This document shows positions 1 to 9,642 of a DNA stretch of 64,000 bases, in pieces (position 1 is the first letter of the stretch; every line of letters starts with the position of its first letter). The stretch is from Psychroflexus planctonicus. GTDB lineage: Bacteria > Bacteroidota > Bacteroidia > Flavobacteriales > Flavobacteriaceae. The position numbers and the translations under genes were made by a program. The notes under the pieces are model-generated. The model worked only from the letters and a program-made list of their open reading frames with translations, did not search any database and had not been told where the DNA came from. The DNA is taken from NCBI RefSeq assembly GCF_014640195.1, contig NZ_BMGM01000006.1, forward strand, positions 62,001 to 126,000. Direction: 5' to 3'.

Positions 1-443
1 GGAAAATCAAATAATAAACCCACTAAGCTTTTTTCTCTTGGAAGAATTTGAGACATTTTTAAGGCGTATTCACTTCTCAAGTTTGGATTTAAAGCACAAA
101 AAAATGTTTGCTCTAAAACCAAGTCAAACTTCATTTGCAGATCAAAAAAATTCTGATGTAGAAGTTGACTTTCAGGAAACCAGGGGCATCTTCTTCTAAA
201 ATCCTGAAGTGCGGTTTCAGCAATATCAAGTACATATACATTCTTAAATCCCTGACTAAAAAGATATTCTGCTTCATAAGCATTTCCTGCTCCAGGAATG
301 AGTATGTGCTGTGAAGTATCTTGAAGTTGATCAATAAAATTTTTTAGTGGTGGAGAAACTACACCTAAATCCCATCCTATATCCTTTCGTTGATATCTAT
401 CATCCCAATATTCAGAAATATTCTTTGTTGTTTCCAAAATCAT
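1..443 (-). CDS. TPMT-like SAM-dependent methyltransferase (partial, C-terminus outside window)
   Basis: The frame is open from an ATG at 443 to the window edge, giving about 147 residues. The translation begins MILETTKNISEYWDDRYQ and contains WDLG, a Rossmann motif I loop IPGAGNAYEAEYL, an acidic motif YVLDIAETAL, and EQTFFCAL. This order (W-D-x-R-W-like start, WDLG, PGAGxxYE, EQTFFCAL) is typical of the thiopurine S-methyltransferase / thiol-halide methyltransferase family, which moves a methyl group from SAM to small thiols or halides. Its ATG overlaps the stop codon of the upstream S4 gene by one base (TAATG), so the two are probably translationally coupled. The substrate cannot be told from sequence. 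Confidence 0.85.
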   Translation of the reverse strand, partial: MILETTKNISEYWDDRYQRKDIGWDLGVVSPPLKNFIDQLQDTSQHILIPGAGNAYEAEYLFSQGFKNVYVLDIAETALQDFRRRCPWFPESQLLHQNFFDLQMKFDLVLEQTFFCALNPNLRSEYALKMSQILPREKSLVGLLFDF

Positions 444-829
444 TACCAGTCTAAGTCTAAATTATCATCATCTAAATAATCATCTATTTCTCTTCTGTCT
501 TTTTTGGTTGGTCTACCTGCTCCTTTTTTGCGGTAATAGTCTTTAGAATATTTCAATAAATCTAATTTTTCTAAATTTTCTTTTGGTGTAATGTCTAAAG
601 CATAAATACTAACCAACTTTGCTCCTACTCGAGATGGCGGCATATCCAATACTTCAATTTTATAATTAATTTGATTTTTCCTTACTTGAATAATGTCAGT
701 CGGGTAAATTTCACGAGAAGGTTTTACAGATTCATCGTTTATTTTTACCTGCCCTTTTTTACACGCATTTGTAGCTATTGTTCGGGTCTTAAAATAACGT
801 ACACACCATAAGTATTTATCTACTCGCAT
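443..829 (-). CDS. hslR: S4-domain RNA-binding protein, Hsp15-like
   Basis: A 128-residue protein with an N-terminal S4 RNA-binding domain at about residues 1-60 (MRVDKYLWCVRYFKTR, then GQVKINDESVKPSREI) and a basic, then strongly acidic tail (KKGAGRPTKKDRR, then DDYLDDDN). This is the architecture of the Hsp15/HslR family, which binds stalled 50S subunits carrying nascent chains. It forms an operon with the downstream methyltransferase through a one-base stop/start overlap. The family call is firm; the role in ribosome rescue is known from E. coli and inferred here. Confidence 0.85.
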   Translation of the reverse strand: MRVDKYLWCVRYFKTRTIATNACKKGQVKINDESVKPSREIYPTDIIQVRKNQINYKIEVLDMPPSRVGAKLVSIYALDITPKENLEKLDLLKYSKDYYRKKGAGRPTKKDRREIDDYLDDDNLDLDW

Positions 830-906
830 AATCTTTACATCTAAACTTCGTTATACCAACAAAAATAAGAGAAAATTGTATCTTGCGCCCAAATTAAAGA
901 CGAATA

Positions 907-1821
907 ATGAATAAGTTTAAATCAATATTACTTTTATCTAGTATAATACTAATTTTTGCTAGTTGCGATGATGACGATGATGGCCCTACCAGCGAACCTT
1001 TACGTGATGCTGACGAAGTTAGGCTAGAAAATGAGATTACTATTAATCAATTTTTAGAAGACCATTACATAGAACAGCAACCCAACCAAGCCAATCCAAA
1101 TTTTGATCGCATTGTTTTTAAGCCAATTAACTCTCCTGATGCACCTTCTGACGCGGTGGCTGTAAAAGACTCTGAGCTTTTAAAATCTAAAACAATTACA
1201 CAAAATAACATTGAATACGATTTATTTTATGTCCAAATTAGAGAAGGCGCAGCTTCAGAACGCAAACCTACATTTGCAGATTCGCTTTTGGTAACTTATG
1301 AAGGATATACCATAGAGAATGAATTATTTGACGGAACACCAAACCCGATTTGGTTAGATGGAAGTAACCTTGTAGTTGGATTTAGAGAAGCAATGACGGA
1401 GTATCGTGGTTCCAGCGGTTTTGTTGAAAACCCAGATGGAAGTTTTGCATTTAACGACGACTTTGGAATTGGTGCAGTTATTATACCATCAGGTTTAGCC
1501 TATTTTGCTACACCACCTATCAACTCTGGTATTGAAAGATATAAACCTATTGTATTTACTTATCAATTATACCGATCTAGATTAATTGACCACGACCGTG
1601 ATGGAATTCCTTCTTACATGGAAGACCTCAACGGAACAAGAAGACTAAACGATGTAGATACAGACGGTGACCGAATATTTAATTACCTTGATGAAGATGA
1701 CGATGGCGATGGTGTTCCTACTCGTGATGAAATTACCATAGAAGAAGATGGAACAATTGTTTTTCCAGATAGCAATGGTAATGGAACTGCTGATTACCTA
1801 GACTCAACTTACCCAGAATAA
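907..1821 (+). CDS. Surface lipoprotein with FKBP-type domain and calcium-binding Asp repeats
   Basis: A 304-residue lipoprotein: signal peptide with lipobox ending FASC, then a run of Asp (CDDDDDG) resembling the lipoprotein surface-export signal of Bacteroidota. The middle (about 85-225) looks like an FKBP-type peptidyl-prolyl isomerase (DSLLVTYEGYTIENELFDGT, then IIPSGLAYFA). The C-terminus (about 230-300) has Asp-rich thrombospondin-3-like calcium motifs (DHDRDGIPS, DTDGDRIFNYLDEDDDGDGVP, DSNGNGTADY). Six bases separate it from the next lipoprotein gene, so they are probably co-transcribed. Several FKBP active-site aromatics are not obvious, so the enzyme activity is unsure; it may act as a surface or periplasmic foldase. 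Confidence 0.8.
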   Translation: MNKFKSILLLSSIILIFASCDDDDDGPTSEPLRDADEVRLENEITINQFLEDHYIEQQPNQANPNFDRIVFKPINSPDAPSDAVAVKDSELLKSKTITQNNIEYDLFYVQIREGAASERKPTFADSLLVTYEGYTIENELFDGTPNPIWLDGSNLVVGFREAMTEYRGSSGFVENPDGSFAFNDDFGIGAVIIPSGLAYFATPPINSGIERYKPIVFTYQLYRSRLIDHDRDGIPSYMEDLNGTRRLNDVDTDGDRIFNYLDEDDDGDGVPTRDEITIEEDGTIVFPDSNGNGTADYLDSTYPE

Positions 1822-1827
1822 TAAAAA

Positions 1828-2445
1828 ATGAAATATAATATATTCATCCTACTAGCAGTAGTAAGTATTTTTACTGCTTGCAATACAAAAGAAAACGACA
1901 GAGAATTAGCAGAGCAACTCAATAACGAAGGCGTAGACCAACTTCAAAAACAAAACTTTGATGAAGCTACTGAATTACTGAATTCTGCAATTGAAGCTGA
2001 TGATACCTACGCTGAACCTCACGCACACTTAATTAATATCTATTTAAATGAATCTGATTTTGATGCAGCTCTGCATGAAAGCGAAATTGTGATTGAAAAA
2101 GCTCCAGATGAAGCAGAAAACTGGGTGTTAGCAGGAATTCTTACCGAAAAAAAAGGCGATAAAGAAAAAGCTTTTTCGTATTACAATGAAAGCATCAAAT
2201 GGTTTCAAAAACGTTTAGATGAAGAAAAACAAAATATTGATGAAACAGAAAATCATGACTTACCGCTTCAAGATGAAATCAATATCATTTTTTCTTACAT
2301 ACTTTTGGAAAAACAAAATAAATCTAATGAATTAATCGAAGAACTTGAAGTTCGTTTTCCTGATAATGCCATGATTAAAAATTTATATGATTTTGATAAG
2401 GAAATGTATTTAGACAATTTATTCCCAGAAATGGATGAAGAGTAG
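1828..2445 (+). CDS. TPR-repeat lipoprotein
   Basis: A 205-residue lipoprotein with signal peptide and lipobox FTAC, followed by three tetratricopeptide repeats (about residues 28-130) with the usual small/aromatic pattern: NNEGVDQLQKQNFDEATELL, then AEPHAHLINIYLNESDFDAAL, then AENWVLAGILTEKKGDKEKA. TPRs bind other proteins, so it is likely a scaffold in the periplasm or on the outer membrane. It follows the FKBP/calcium-repeat lipoprotein after a 6-base gap and is closed by a strong terminator about 25 bases downstream. No specific partner can be named. Confidence 0.8.
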   Translation: MKYNIFILLAVVSIFTACNTKENDRELAEQLNNEGVDQLQKQNFDEATELLNSAIEADDTYAEPHAHLINIYLNESDFDAALHESEIVIEKAPDEAENWVLAGILTEKKGDKEKAFSYYNESIKWFQKRLDEEKQNIDETENHDLPLQDEINIIFSYILLEKQNKSNELIEELEVRFPDNAMIKNLYDFDKEMYLDNLFPEMDEE

Positions 2446-2471
2446 TTCTTATAATTTTTTCAGTTATAACT

Positions 2472-2499
2472 AAAAAAGCCGCTTTTCAGCGGCTTTTTT
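2472..2499. terminator. Bidirectional rho-independent terminator
   Basis: An 11-bp perfect stem (AAAAAAGCCGC / GCGGCTTTTTT) with a 6-base loop lies between the convergent TPR lipoprotein and E2 genes. The A run and T run on its two sides let it work in both directions. Confidence 0.9.
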
Positions 2500-2520
2500 G
2501 ATGGATATAAATGGTACTAT

Positions 2521-3852
2521 TTAAATCTCACGATGGGTATCAAAAGCTTCTAGATATTGAGCAACGCGTTGCACAAATTGCCCTCCTAATGCGCCGTTTA
2601 CCACGCGATGATCATAAGAATGCGATAAGAACATTTTATAACGAATACCAATAAAATCGCCTTCTGGTGTTTCAATAACCGCAGGAACTTTTCTGATAGC
2701 TCCTAAAGCCAAAATACCAACTTGTGGTTGATTGATAATCGGGGTTCCCATAATGCTACCAAAAGTACCTACATTGGTAACTGTGTAGGTTCCGCCTTGA
2801 GTATCGTCTGGTTTTAATTTCCCCGTTCTAGCTCGGTTGGCTAAGTCGTTTACTTTTTTAGCCATACCTAATAAATTCAATTGATCTGCATCTTTAATGA
2901 CAGGAACAATTAAATTTCCGTCAGGTAAAGCTGCTGCCATACCTAAATTAATGCGTTTGCGTTTTATAATTTTATCTCCATCTACCGCTATGTTAATCAA
3001 TGGAAAATCTTTAATGGTTTTAGCAACGGCTTCCATAAAAATGGGAGTAAAAGTAAGCTTCTCTCCTTCTCTTTTCAGAAATTCATTTTTATGTTTATTT
3101 CTCCAATTCCAAATGTTGGTTACATCTACTTCAATAAAAGATTGCACATGTGCCGAAGTTTGTGTGCTGGCTACCATATGGTGAGCAATCATTTTACCCA
3201 TGCGGCTCATCTCAATAATTTCGTCTTCTGCATTTACATTTACAGGCGTTGAAGCGGGTTTAGGTGTTGCAGCAGTACTTGGCTTAGCTTCGGTTGAAGG
3301 TTTTGTACTTGTTGGAGTAACTTTTCCTTGTTTTTTATCTTCTACATATTGTAAAATATCATCTTTAGTAACCCTACCTTCTAAACCAGAACCTGTAATA
3401 GCATCTAATTCTGCTATGCTAATTCCTTCGGTTTTAGCAATATTTTTTACCAGTGGCGAATAAAATCGGTCGCTATCTGAGTAATTATTTTCTGCGGTAG
3501 ATTTACCTTGGTCTACAAAAGTTTCAGCTACTTCTGCCGCTTCCTGTGTGCTTGTATCTTCGGTTTCATTACTTTCAGTTGAATCATCTTCATCTGAATT
3601 TTCTACATCCGCATCGGTTTCAATAATGGCAATTACTTCACCAACTTGAATTACATCGTCTACTTCAAAGCGTTTTTCAATTAACTTTCCATCTACTTCA
3701 CTGGGAACTTCAGAGTCAACTTTATCGGTTGCAATCTCTAAAACTGCTTCGTCAGCTTCAATGGTATCGCCCACTTCTTTCAACCAATTGGTCAAGGTTG
3801 CTTCTGCAACACTTTCCCCCATTTTTGGTAATTTAAGTTCGAATTTTGCCAT
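2521..3852 (-). CDS. Dihydrolipoamide acyltransferase (E2) of a 2-oxo acid dehydrogenase complex
   Basis: A 443-residue E2. Residues 1-76 form a lipoyl domain with the lipoylated Lys in EIATDKVDSEVP. An acidic linker follows, then a peripheral subunit-binding domain at about 130-172 (FYSPLVKNIAKTEGISIAEL, GLEGRVTKDDIL), a Pro/Thr/Ala linker, and the catalytic domain at about 213-443. The C-terminal catalytic motif reads SYDHRVVNGALGG: His415 is present, but the usual Asp of DHRxxDG is Asn419. The single lipoyl domain and overall sequence suggest the branched-chain or a generic 2-oxo acid dehydrogenase rather than the two-lipoyl pyruvate E2. No E1 or E3 genes are adjacent. Transcribed alone, converging on the TPR lipoprotein. 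Confidence 0.9.
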   Translation of the reverse strand: MAKFELKLPKMGESVAEATLTNWLKEVGDTIEADEAVLEIATDKVDSEVPSEVDGKLIEKRFEVDDVIQVGEVIAIIETDADVENSDEDDSTESNETEDTSTQEAAEVAETFVDQGKSTAENNYSDSDRFYSPLVKNIAKTEGISIAELDAITGSGLEGRVTKDDILQYVEDKKQGKVTPTSTKPSTEAKPSTAATPKPASTPVNVNAEDEIIEMSRMGKMIAHHMVASTQTSAHVQSFIEVDVTNIWNWRNKHKNEFLKREGEKLTFTPIFMEAVAKTIKDFPLINIAVDGDKIIKRKRINLGMAAALPDGNLIVPVIKDADQLNLLGMAKKVNDLANRARTGKLKPDDTQGGTYTVTNVGTFGSIMGTPIINQPQVGILALGAIRKVPAVIETPEGDFIGIRYKMFLSHSYDHRVVNGALGGQFVQRVAQYLEAFDTHREI

Positions 3853-4075
3853 ATCTTTAACCTTTCTGGTGATTTTAAATTTAAATTGCGAATTTAATAA
3901 AAATACGCGTCTTTTATTTTAAAATATTTTAAAATAAAAAGAATTACAAGAATTCATCTATTTGCGTCTTTTTGCAACCTGAATTCATAAGTATTCAAAA
4001 TAATCAATAATTTCAAAATTAAAGCTTTTAAGTTTCCTTTATACATTATAAGTAAATAGAATTAAAGCTTCAGTT

Positions 4076-5188
4076 CTAAAAATAAGTTACTTCGCCTTTT
4101 TGAGTGCTTGTGTCGCTACCCAACATTAAATTATGGGTTCTGGGTATAATTCGAAATTGTAAATTTGAAGTTGAAAAGTGGCTAATCATTTGAATAATTT
4201 CAGTATAACTCAAGTAGGTAGCATCAAAAAGCAAATATCCTTTTTTATCTTTTAGTTGAAGTAATTCTGCTTTGGAAACAAGTTGAACATTGAATTGATT
4301 GGGTATTTTTTTTAATACTTGCTGGTTATCGGAAAGCAACCAAGCATCTTGAAACCTAAATTTCGTTTCAGTTGAAGCGGCAACACCCAAATTGAAGCTT
4401 TGCGCTAATTGCAATCCTAAATTGACTACAAATGCGGTAAGCCAATTGCTTTTAAAATGTTTTTTATAAAACAGCTGCATAGCACCAAAAAACCGCTGTC
4501 TAAATGCATTATCTTTTACTGTGCTTTCACCTTTAAAGTGAAGACACGAAACATTTCCTAAGTAATAATTTTTGAAATTATGCTGTAAAAATTGATAACT
4601 TAAGTCAATGTCTTCGCCATACATAAAATAGGCTTCATCTAAACCGCCAACTTGATGATAGCGATCTTTTAGCATCAACATAAAAGCGCCAACTAAAATG
4701 GATACTTCACCGGTTTCATCTTTACTAAGTTGATTTGCATAATAGGATTGATCGCGACCCAATAATTTAGTTATAGCCACTTTTGGAGTAGGGATATTTC
4801 GTTTAGATTCGGGTAAAAAATGCCCGCTTCCATCAAGCAATTGAACACCTAAAGCACCTAAATCTTTCTTCTTTTTTACAAATTGAAGTGCTTCAATAAA
4901 GGTGTTTTCAGCAACTACCGTATCGGGGTTAAGCAAGCAAATGTATTTTCCTTTGGCTTGTTGTATAGCTCTATTGTTTCCTTTCGAAAAACCTAAGTTT
5001 TCTGGAATGGGAATTTGCTTCACATCGGGAAAAAACTGACTTAAAAGTGCTAAACTTTCATCTTGCGAATGATTATCGGCTACAATAATTTCAGCATCAA
5101 TTTCGGCTATTGCCTTCACCACAGAATCTACACACAATAACAAATGTGCGGGAACTTTGTAGTTTAAAATAATAACCGATAACTCCAC
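4076..5188 (-). CDS. Family 2 glycosyltransferase
   Basis: A 370-residue GT-A enzyme. The N-terminus (MELSVIILNYKVP) starts the nucleotide-binding fold, with VADNHSQDES and the NPDT motif (LLNPDTVV) at about residues 90-100, and a GGLDEAYFMYGEDIDLSYQ acceptor-side segment at about 180-200. This pattern matches rhamnosyl/galactosyl-type GT2 enzymes that build surface polysaccharide. The last 120 residues are not recognisable. The start is GTG at 5188, since the family begins right at this point and no nearer ATG fits. It lies 3 bases after recR on the same strand and is probably co-transcribed with it. Sugar donor unknown. Confidence 0.85.
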   Translation of the reverse strand: MELSVIILNYKVPAHLLLCVDSVVKAIAEIDAEIIVADNHSQDESLALLSQFFPDVKQIPIPENLGFSKGNNRAIQQAKGKYICLLNPDTVVAENTFIEALQFVKKKKDLGALGVQLLDGSGHFLPESKRNIPTPKVAITKLLGRDQSYYANQLSKDETGEVSILVGAFMLMLKDRYHQVGGLDEAYFMYGEDIDLSYQFLQHNFKNYYLGNVSCLHFKGESTVKDNAFRQRFFGAMQLFYKKHFKSNWLTAFVVNLGLQLAQSFNLGVAASTETKFRFQDAWLLSDNQQVLKKIPNQFNVQLVSKAELLQLKDKKGYLLFDATYLSYTEIIQMISHFSTSNLQFRIIPRTHNLMLGSDTSTQKGEVTYF

Positions 5189-5191
5189 GGT

Positions 5192-5809
5192 TTAGTTTTT
5201 TAGTGAATTCTGAAAAGGAACGCGGTCTACGATACTTCGGCCTAAACTAACTTGGTCGGCAAATTCCAACTCATCACCTACCGAAATTCCACGTGCTATG
5301 GTAGAAGTAGTGATATTGAATTCCTTGATTTGGTTGTAAATATAAAAGTTAGTTGTGTCGCCTTCCATTGTGCTACTCAAGGCAAAAATGAGTTCATCAA
5401 CGCTTCCATTGCTTACTTTTTCTACCAAACTCGCAATTTCTAATTGGTTGGGACCAATTCCGTCTATCGGACTAATTTTTCCACCTAAAATATGGTAAAC
5501 GCCTTTGTATTGATTGGTATTTTCAATGGCCATCACATCGCGAATATCTTCTACTACACAAACCAATGTATGATTGCGATTGGGATTAGCGCAAATTTCA
5601 CAAATTTTGCTGTCGCTTATATTATTGCATTTTTCACAGTGTTTAATCTCCGTTTTTAAATTGACCAATGCTTGAGCTAAATCGGTAGTTCGTTCTACAG
5701 GTTGATTAAGCAAATGCAAAGCCAATCGCAATGCGGTACGTTTTCCTATTCCAGGTAAATACGCAATTTCTTCAACTGCGTTTTCTAATAATTTCGACGA
5801 AAAATCCAT
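5192..5809 (-). CDS. recR: Recombination mediator RecR
   Basis: A 205-residue protein of full family length. It has a helix-hairpin-helix near the N-terminus ([17 protein letters not shown]), a four-cysteine zinc finger at about 58-73 (CEKCNN, CEIC), and a Toprim domain from about residue 80 ([31 protein letters not shown]). RecR works with RecO (and RecF) to load RecA onto SSB-coated single strands. It is the first gene of a two-gene unit with the glycosyltransferase and diverges from the sodium symporter. Confidence 0.97.
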   Translation of the reverse strand: MDFSSKLLENAVEEIAYLPGIGKRTALRLALHLLNQPVERTTDLAQALVNLKTEIKHCEKCNNISDSKICEICANPNRNHTLVCVVEDIRDVMAIENTNQYKGVYHILGGKISPIDGIGPNQLEIASLVEKVSNGSVDELIFALSSTMEGDTTNFYIYNQIKEFNITTSTIARGISVGDELEFADQVSLGRSIVDRVPFQNSLKN

Positions 5810-5891
5810 TTCATTTAATTCTGTTTCAAAAATACAATAAATACTAGCCTTGCTAATCTAATTTGCTAATTTTGTAGGCATATTTACATTT

Positions 5892-7355
5892 ATGCAACCC
5901 ATTTACATTCTGGCGCTAATCGGCGCATACTTTGGCGTTTTAATTTTGATTTCCTATTTAACTGGAAAAGATGATTCCAATGCTGCATTTTTTAAAGCTG
6001 AAGGAAAATCGCCTTGGTACATCGTTGCTTTTGGAATGGTGGGCGCGTCCTTATCTGGCGTAACTTTTATTTCGGTACCCGGTTGGGTTGGCGATGCACA
6101 ATTTAGCTACATGCAAGTGGTAATGGGTTATTTGGTAGGTTATATAATTATAGCTTACGTGCTTTTACCCATTTATTATTCACTTAATGTAACTTCTATT
6201 TATCAGTATTTAGAACAGCGTTTTGGAATGGTAAGTTACCGAACAGGCGCTTTCTTTTTCTTTATTTCTAGGGTTTTAGGCGCTTCGTTTCGCTTGTTTT
6301 TGGTAGCTACGGTTTTACAGTATTTTGTATTTGAAAGTTGGGGCGTTCCTTATTTTGTAACGGTTATTTTATCCATTTTACTCATTTGGATTTACACCGC
6401 GCGGGGTGGCATCAAAACCATTGTTTGGACCGATACTTTACAAACTTTCTTCATGTTAGGCTCGGTGGTTATTGCGGTATATTATATCAGTGCAGAGTTG
6501 AATTGGCAATGGACTGATTTTTTGCAAGCTGAAGAATTAAAAGCCTATACCAAAACTTTTCATTTCAACTCTATTTTAGATAAAAATTATTTTTGGAAAT
6601 CCTTTATTAGTGGAATGTTCATCACCATTTGTATGACGGGTTTAGACCAAGATATGATGCAGAAAAACTTAACCTGTAAAAGCTTGAAAGATGCTAAAAA
6701 GAATGTACTTTCTTACGGATTGGTGTTTATTCCCGTAAACTTGGCTTTCTTATTTTTAGGGGCTTTGCTTTTTATTTATGCTGAACAACAAGGCATTGCT
6801 GTTCCCGTTTTAGATGGAAAAGCCAAAACCGATTTACTTTTTCCTGAAATTGCTTTAAATGCTGGTTTACCTGTGGGATTAAGTGTCATTTTTATCTTGG
6901 GCTTAATCGCTGCGGCTTATTCAAGTGCAGATAGCGCACTAACTTCGCTTACTACTAGTTTTTGTGTAGATTTTTTAGCCATTGAAAAAAGAGAAGCACT
7001 CAAACAAAAAAGCTTACGTAAAAAAGTACATGTGTTGATCAGTATTGTATTGATTATTGTAATTATTGCTTTTAAATATCTATTAGATAGCAATGTAATT
7101 GATAATTTACTGAAAGTAGCGAGCTATACCTATGGACCACTTTTAGGCTTGTTTAGTTTTGGAATTTTCACCAAATACAAAATTAAAGATCAATGGGTTT
7201 GGTTGGTAGCATTGATTTCCGTGGCCATAACTTTTGGTTTAGGTAGTCTTCCTGCAGATTTTTTTGGTGGCTATCAATTCAATTACGAATTACTGATTGT
7301 AAACGGAGCATTAACCTTTTTAGGATTAATATTGCTGCGTAGAAAGCATGACTAA
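5892..7355 (+). CDS. Sodium:solute symporter (SSS family)
   Basis: A 487-residue inner-membrane protein with about 13 hydrophobic segments. Family features include a [20 protein letters not shown] stretch at about 50-70, the [20 protein letters not shown] segment at about 170-190, and [18 protein letters not shown] at about 345-360, which is the sodium-site region of this fold. It imports an organic solute coupled to sodium; the substrate is not evident. Its last 30 bases overlap the end of the convergent CoA-binding protein gene, and no separate terminator is visible. Confidence 0.92.
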   Translation: MQPIYILALIGAYFGVLILISYLTGKDDSNAAFFKAEGKSPWYIVAFGMVGASLSGVTFISVPGWVGDAQFSYMQVVMGYLVGYIIIAYVLLPIYYSLNVTSIYQYLEQRFGMVSYRTGAFFFFISRVLGASFRLFLVATVLQYFVFESWGVPYFVTVILSILLIWIYTARGGIKTIVWTDTLQTFFMLGSVVIAVYYISAELNWQWTDFLQAEELKAYTKTFHFNSILDKNYFWKSFISGMFITICMTGLDQDMMQKNLTCKSLKDAKKNVLSYGLVFIPVNLAFLFLGALLFIYAEQQGIAVPVLDGKAKTDLLFPEIALNAGLPVGLSVIFILGLIAAAYSSADSALTSLTTSFCVDFLAIEKREALKQKSLRKKVHVLISIVLIIVIIAFKYLLDSNVIDNLLKVASYTYGPLLGLFSFGIFTKYKIKDQWVWLVALISVAITFGLGSLPADFFGGYQFNYELLIVNGALTFLGLILLRRKHD

Positions 7356-7718
7356 GGTGCAAGCATGTACAACTTCAATTTGATTTTCTTCTAATATATT
7401 TTCCAATTCTGGATTATTTGTACCTGGATTAAAAATTACACGCCTAGGATTCAGTTGAAGCAAATAATCATAAAAATCAGTTTGGTTTTTTGCACTCAAA
7501 TAAAGCGTGACTGTATCTATATCTGAGAACTCTTTTTGGTCTTTGTAAATTTTTACTCCGTTAACTTCAGCAGCTTTTATGCCTACACCAACTACCGGAT
7601 AATTGTTTTTCAACAAGCTTTGCAAAGCCAAATAAGCATAGCGATTGGGTTTGGTAGAAGCACCTAAAATTAGAGTTTTGGGTTTAGTTTCTGATGAAAA
7701 TAAATTTTGTTTAATCAT
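7326..7718 (-). CDS. CoA-binding domain protein (YccU-like)
   Basis: A 130-residue single-domain Rossmann protein. It shows [21 protein letters not shown] near the N-terminus, a middle [19 protein letters not shown], and a C-terminal [17 protein letters not shown], typical of the CoA-binding (succinyl-CoA-synthetase-like) family found alone in many bacteria. The biochemical role of these stand-alone proteins is unknown. The 3' ends of this gene and the symporter overlap by 30 bases in opposite strands. Confidence 0.85.
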   Translation of the reverse strand: MIKQNLFSSETKPKTLILGASTKPNRYAYLALQSLLKNNYPVVGVGIKAAEVNGVKIYKDQKEFSDIDTVTLYLSAKNQTDFYDYLLQLNPRRVIFNPGTNNPELENILEENQIEVVHACTLVMLSTQQY

Positions 7719-7906
7719 CTTTAGTGTTTGATATACAGTAAGTTAAAATTAGTTAAAATTGTAACATTCTGCAATTAGATTCGTTTAATAAGTAATAAAT
7801 GAAACAACTTATTTGAATTAGCCATTCTAAATAACTAAAAATTCATTTTTGTTTATATAAAGGAGTTGGATGAATATTCAACTCCTTCTTTTTGTTTAAC
7901 TATATC

Positions 7907-8917
7907 TTAAGCCCAACGAATAATAGCACTTCCCCAAGTAAAACCACTTCCAAAAGCAGCTAATACAACTACATCGCCAGAATTGATTTTTCCTTCTTCC
8001 CAAGCTTCCGTTAAAGCAATGGGTATAGAAGCTGCCGTTGTATTTCCGTATCGCTGAATGTTATTGTAGACTTGCTCATCCTTCAACTGAAACTTTTTCT
8101 GTATAAATTGAGAAATCCGCAAGTTTGCTTGGTGTGGAATCAACATATTGATATCTGAAACATCCAGTTCATTATAAGCTAAACCTTCATGAATTACTTC
8201 AGAAAAACGAGCCACTGCATTTTTGAAAACCAATTGGCCATTCATATACGGATAATATGGAATATTTTCTTGTGGGTTATCCTTCATGATTTCTGGAACC
8301 CAATAATTGGTACTTGGTCCTATCAGCGAAAGTTCTTCAGCAAATTCTCCTTGCGAGTGTAAATGGGTAGATAAAATTCCGCTCCCATTTTCTTCGGCAC
8401 GAGTTAATACCGCTGCTCCTGCTCCATCTCCAAAAATTACGGAAACCGAACGACCACGCGTGGTAAAATCTAAACCTCCACTATGGTTTTCGCTTCCAAT
8501 AACCAACACATTTTTGTACATACCGGTTTTGATAAATTGATCGGCTACCGACAATCCGTAAATAAAACCTGAACATTGGTTACGCACATCTAGGGCTGGA
8601 CAAGTTTTTATGCCCAACATATCTTGAATTTGCACACCACAACCTGGAAAATAATAATCTGGACTTAAGGTAGCAAACACGATTAAATCAATTTCATTTT
8701 TGTTGATTTTTGCACGCTCGATGGCTTGTAATGCGGCTTTTTTACCCATAACCGCTGTAGTATCTTCCGTATTTTTATCGATGTGTCTGCGTTCTTTTAT
8801 TCCAGTACGCTCGGTTATCCATTCGTCTGTAGTATCCATTATCTTGGATAAATCTTGATTAGTAACCACGTTTTCGGGCACGTATTTTCCTAATCCTGCA
8901 ATTTTTGACTGAAACAT
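7907..8917 (-). CDS. 3-oxoacyl-ACP synthase III family protein (FabH-like)
   Basis: A 336-residue thiolase-fold enzyme when started at the ATG at 8917 (MFQSKIAGLGKYVP); a TTG six codons upstream at 8935 is less likely. Catalytic Cys lies in VRNQCSGFIYGL, His in LIPHQANLRI and Asn in YGNTTAASIP, so the Cys-His-Asn triad is complete. It condenses an acyl-CoA with malonyl-ACP, starting fatty acid synthesis or a related chain. No rpmF/plsX neighbours are present, so it may be a second FabH paralogue or an enzyme for a specialised acyl chain. The intergenic space upstream holds a MITE-like element. Confidence 0.88.
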   Translation of the reverse strand: MFQSKIAGLGKYVPENVVTNQDLSKIMDTTDEWITERTGIKERRHIDKNTEDTTAVMGKKAALQAIERAKINKNEIDLIVFATLSPDYYFPGCGVQIQDMLGIKTCPALDVRNQCSGFIYGLSVADQFIKTGMYKNVLVIGSENHSGGLDFTTRGRSVSVIFGDGAGAAVLTRAEENGSGILSTHLHSQGEFAEELSLIGPSTNYWVPEIMKDNPQENIPYYPYMNGQLVFKNAVARFSEVIHEGLAYNELDVSDINMLIPHQANLRISQFIQKKFQLKDEQVYNNIQRYGNTTAASIPIALTEAWEEGKINSGDVVVLAAFGSGFTWGSAIIRWA

Positions 8918-9036
8918 AAGCTTGAAAAATTTCAAATAATTAAGCTCCCAATATACGGAATATTATGATTTTGATAAGTTAAGGACAGAATATTTAATAA
9001 ATGTTGAAATTAAAAAGTAAGTGAAGATAAATTTAT

Positions 9037-9525
9037 TACTAAAACCCGTTGTGCATTTTGATAAAATTCTGTCAATTCGAACGAATTTCACATTTGAAAT
9101 GATTGATCCCGAAGTGTCGGGAGTATCAAGAAAAAGAATTTTTGGATATGAATTGGTTCTCGAAACGATTTTTTTATCAAAATATCACTACTAATTGATA
9201 TTTTATATAATTTGTCTGTTTTCAGCTATTTTCAAATAGCTTTACTGGCTTTACCATTAACGAATAAGTTTGATTAAAAATTTTTCCCTTTAAGGGAAAT
9301 GCCGAAAGGCAAAGGGTGTTTTAGCATGTTAGTTTACACCCATCCCTTACCCTTCCATCAATGGAAGGGAAGAAGCTGATACATAGTTTAGTTAAAAAAA
9401 ATTAATTATCACTTCCCATTAAATAAAATTTCCAAGATTTTCTATGGCTCGATCCTGTCTTACTGAACAGGCAGTCTCACATTATGCTATCTATTTTAAC
9501 TCAAAATGCACAACGGGTTACTAAA
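9037..9525. mobile_element. MITE-like element, copy A (475 bp, 9044-9518) with 7-bp target duplication
   Basis: The element begins acccgttgtgcattttga (9044) and ends with the exact reverse complement tcaaaatgcacaacgggt (9518), giving 18-bp terminal inverted repeats. It is flanked by TACTAAA at 9037-9043 and again at 9519-9525, a perfect 7-bp target-site duplication. Inside there is no ORF but there are nested palindromes (ttccctttaagggaa, gccgaaaggc, cccttccat/atggaaggg). A related copy lies inverted at 28094-28571. This is the structure of a non-autonomous element moved by a transposase encoded elsewhere. It fills most of the 725-base gap between the FabH-like and HepT genes. Confidence 0.85.
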
Positions 9526-9577
9526 CTTTGTAACTGCCGCGTACTTTTAAAACTGAGCATCAATTTCTATAAAACAT
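9521..9577 (-). pseudogene. Displaced 3' end of the lipoprotein gene now at 10374-10961
   Basis: On the minus strand this stretch reads E-I-D-A-Q-F-L-K-V-R-G-S-Y-K-V-stop once one missing T is allowed for. The intact gene ends E-V-D-A-E-F-L-K-V-R-G-R-Y-R-D-stop. The shared run cgcgtacttttaaaa is visible on the plus strand in both places. The fragment starts at the target duplication of the MITE-like element, and its TAG stop lies inside that duplication. It looks like an older 3' end of the lipoprotein gene, cut off when the MntA-HepT pair arrived. Confidence 0.7.
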
Positions 9578-9642
9578 AGAAATTGCATGTCTGAATGCCT
9601 AAATAAGGTTAATAATTAGCCTTTAAGATTAACTACAGAGAT

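Noticed and set aside
131-334. 67-codon minus-strand frame
   Set aside because: Lies in another frame of the partial methyltransferase, whose own frame (1-443) carries clear family motifs.
7859-7890. Hairpin aaggagttg/caactcctt followed by T-rich DNA
   Set aside because: The T run is on the plus strand, where no upstream gene needs a terminator; on the minus strand, the useful direction for the FabH-like gene, the run is poor. Left unassigned.
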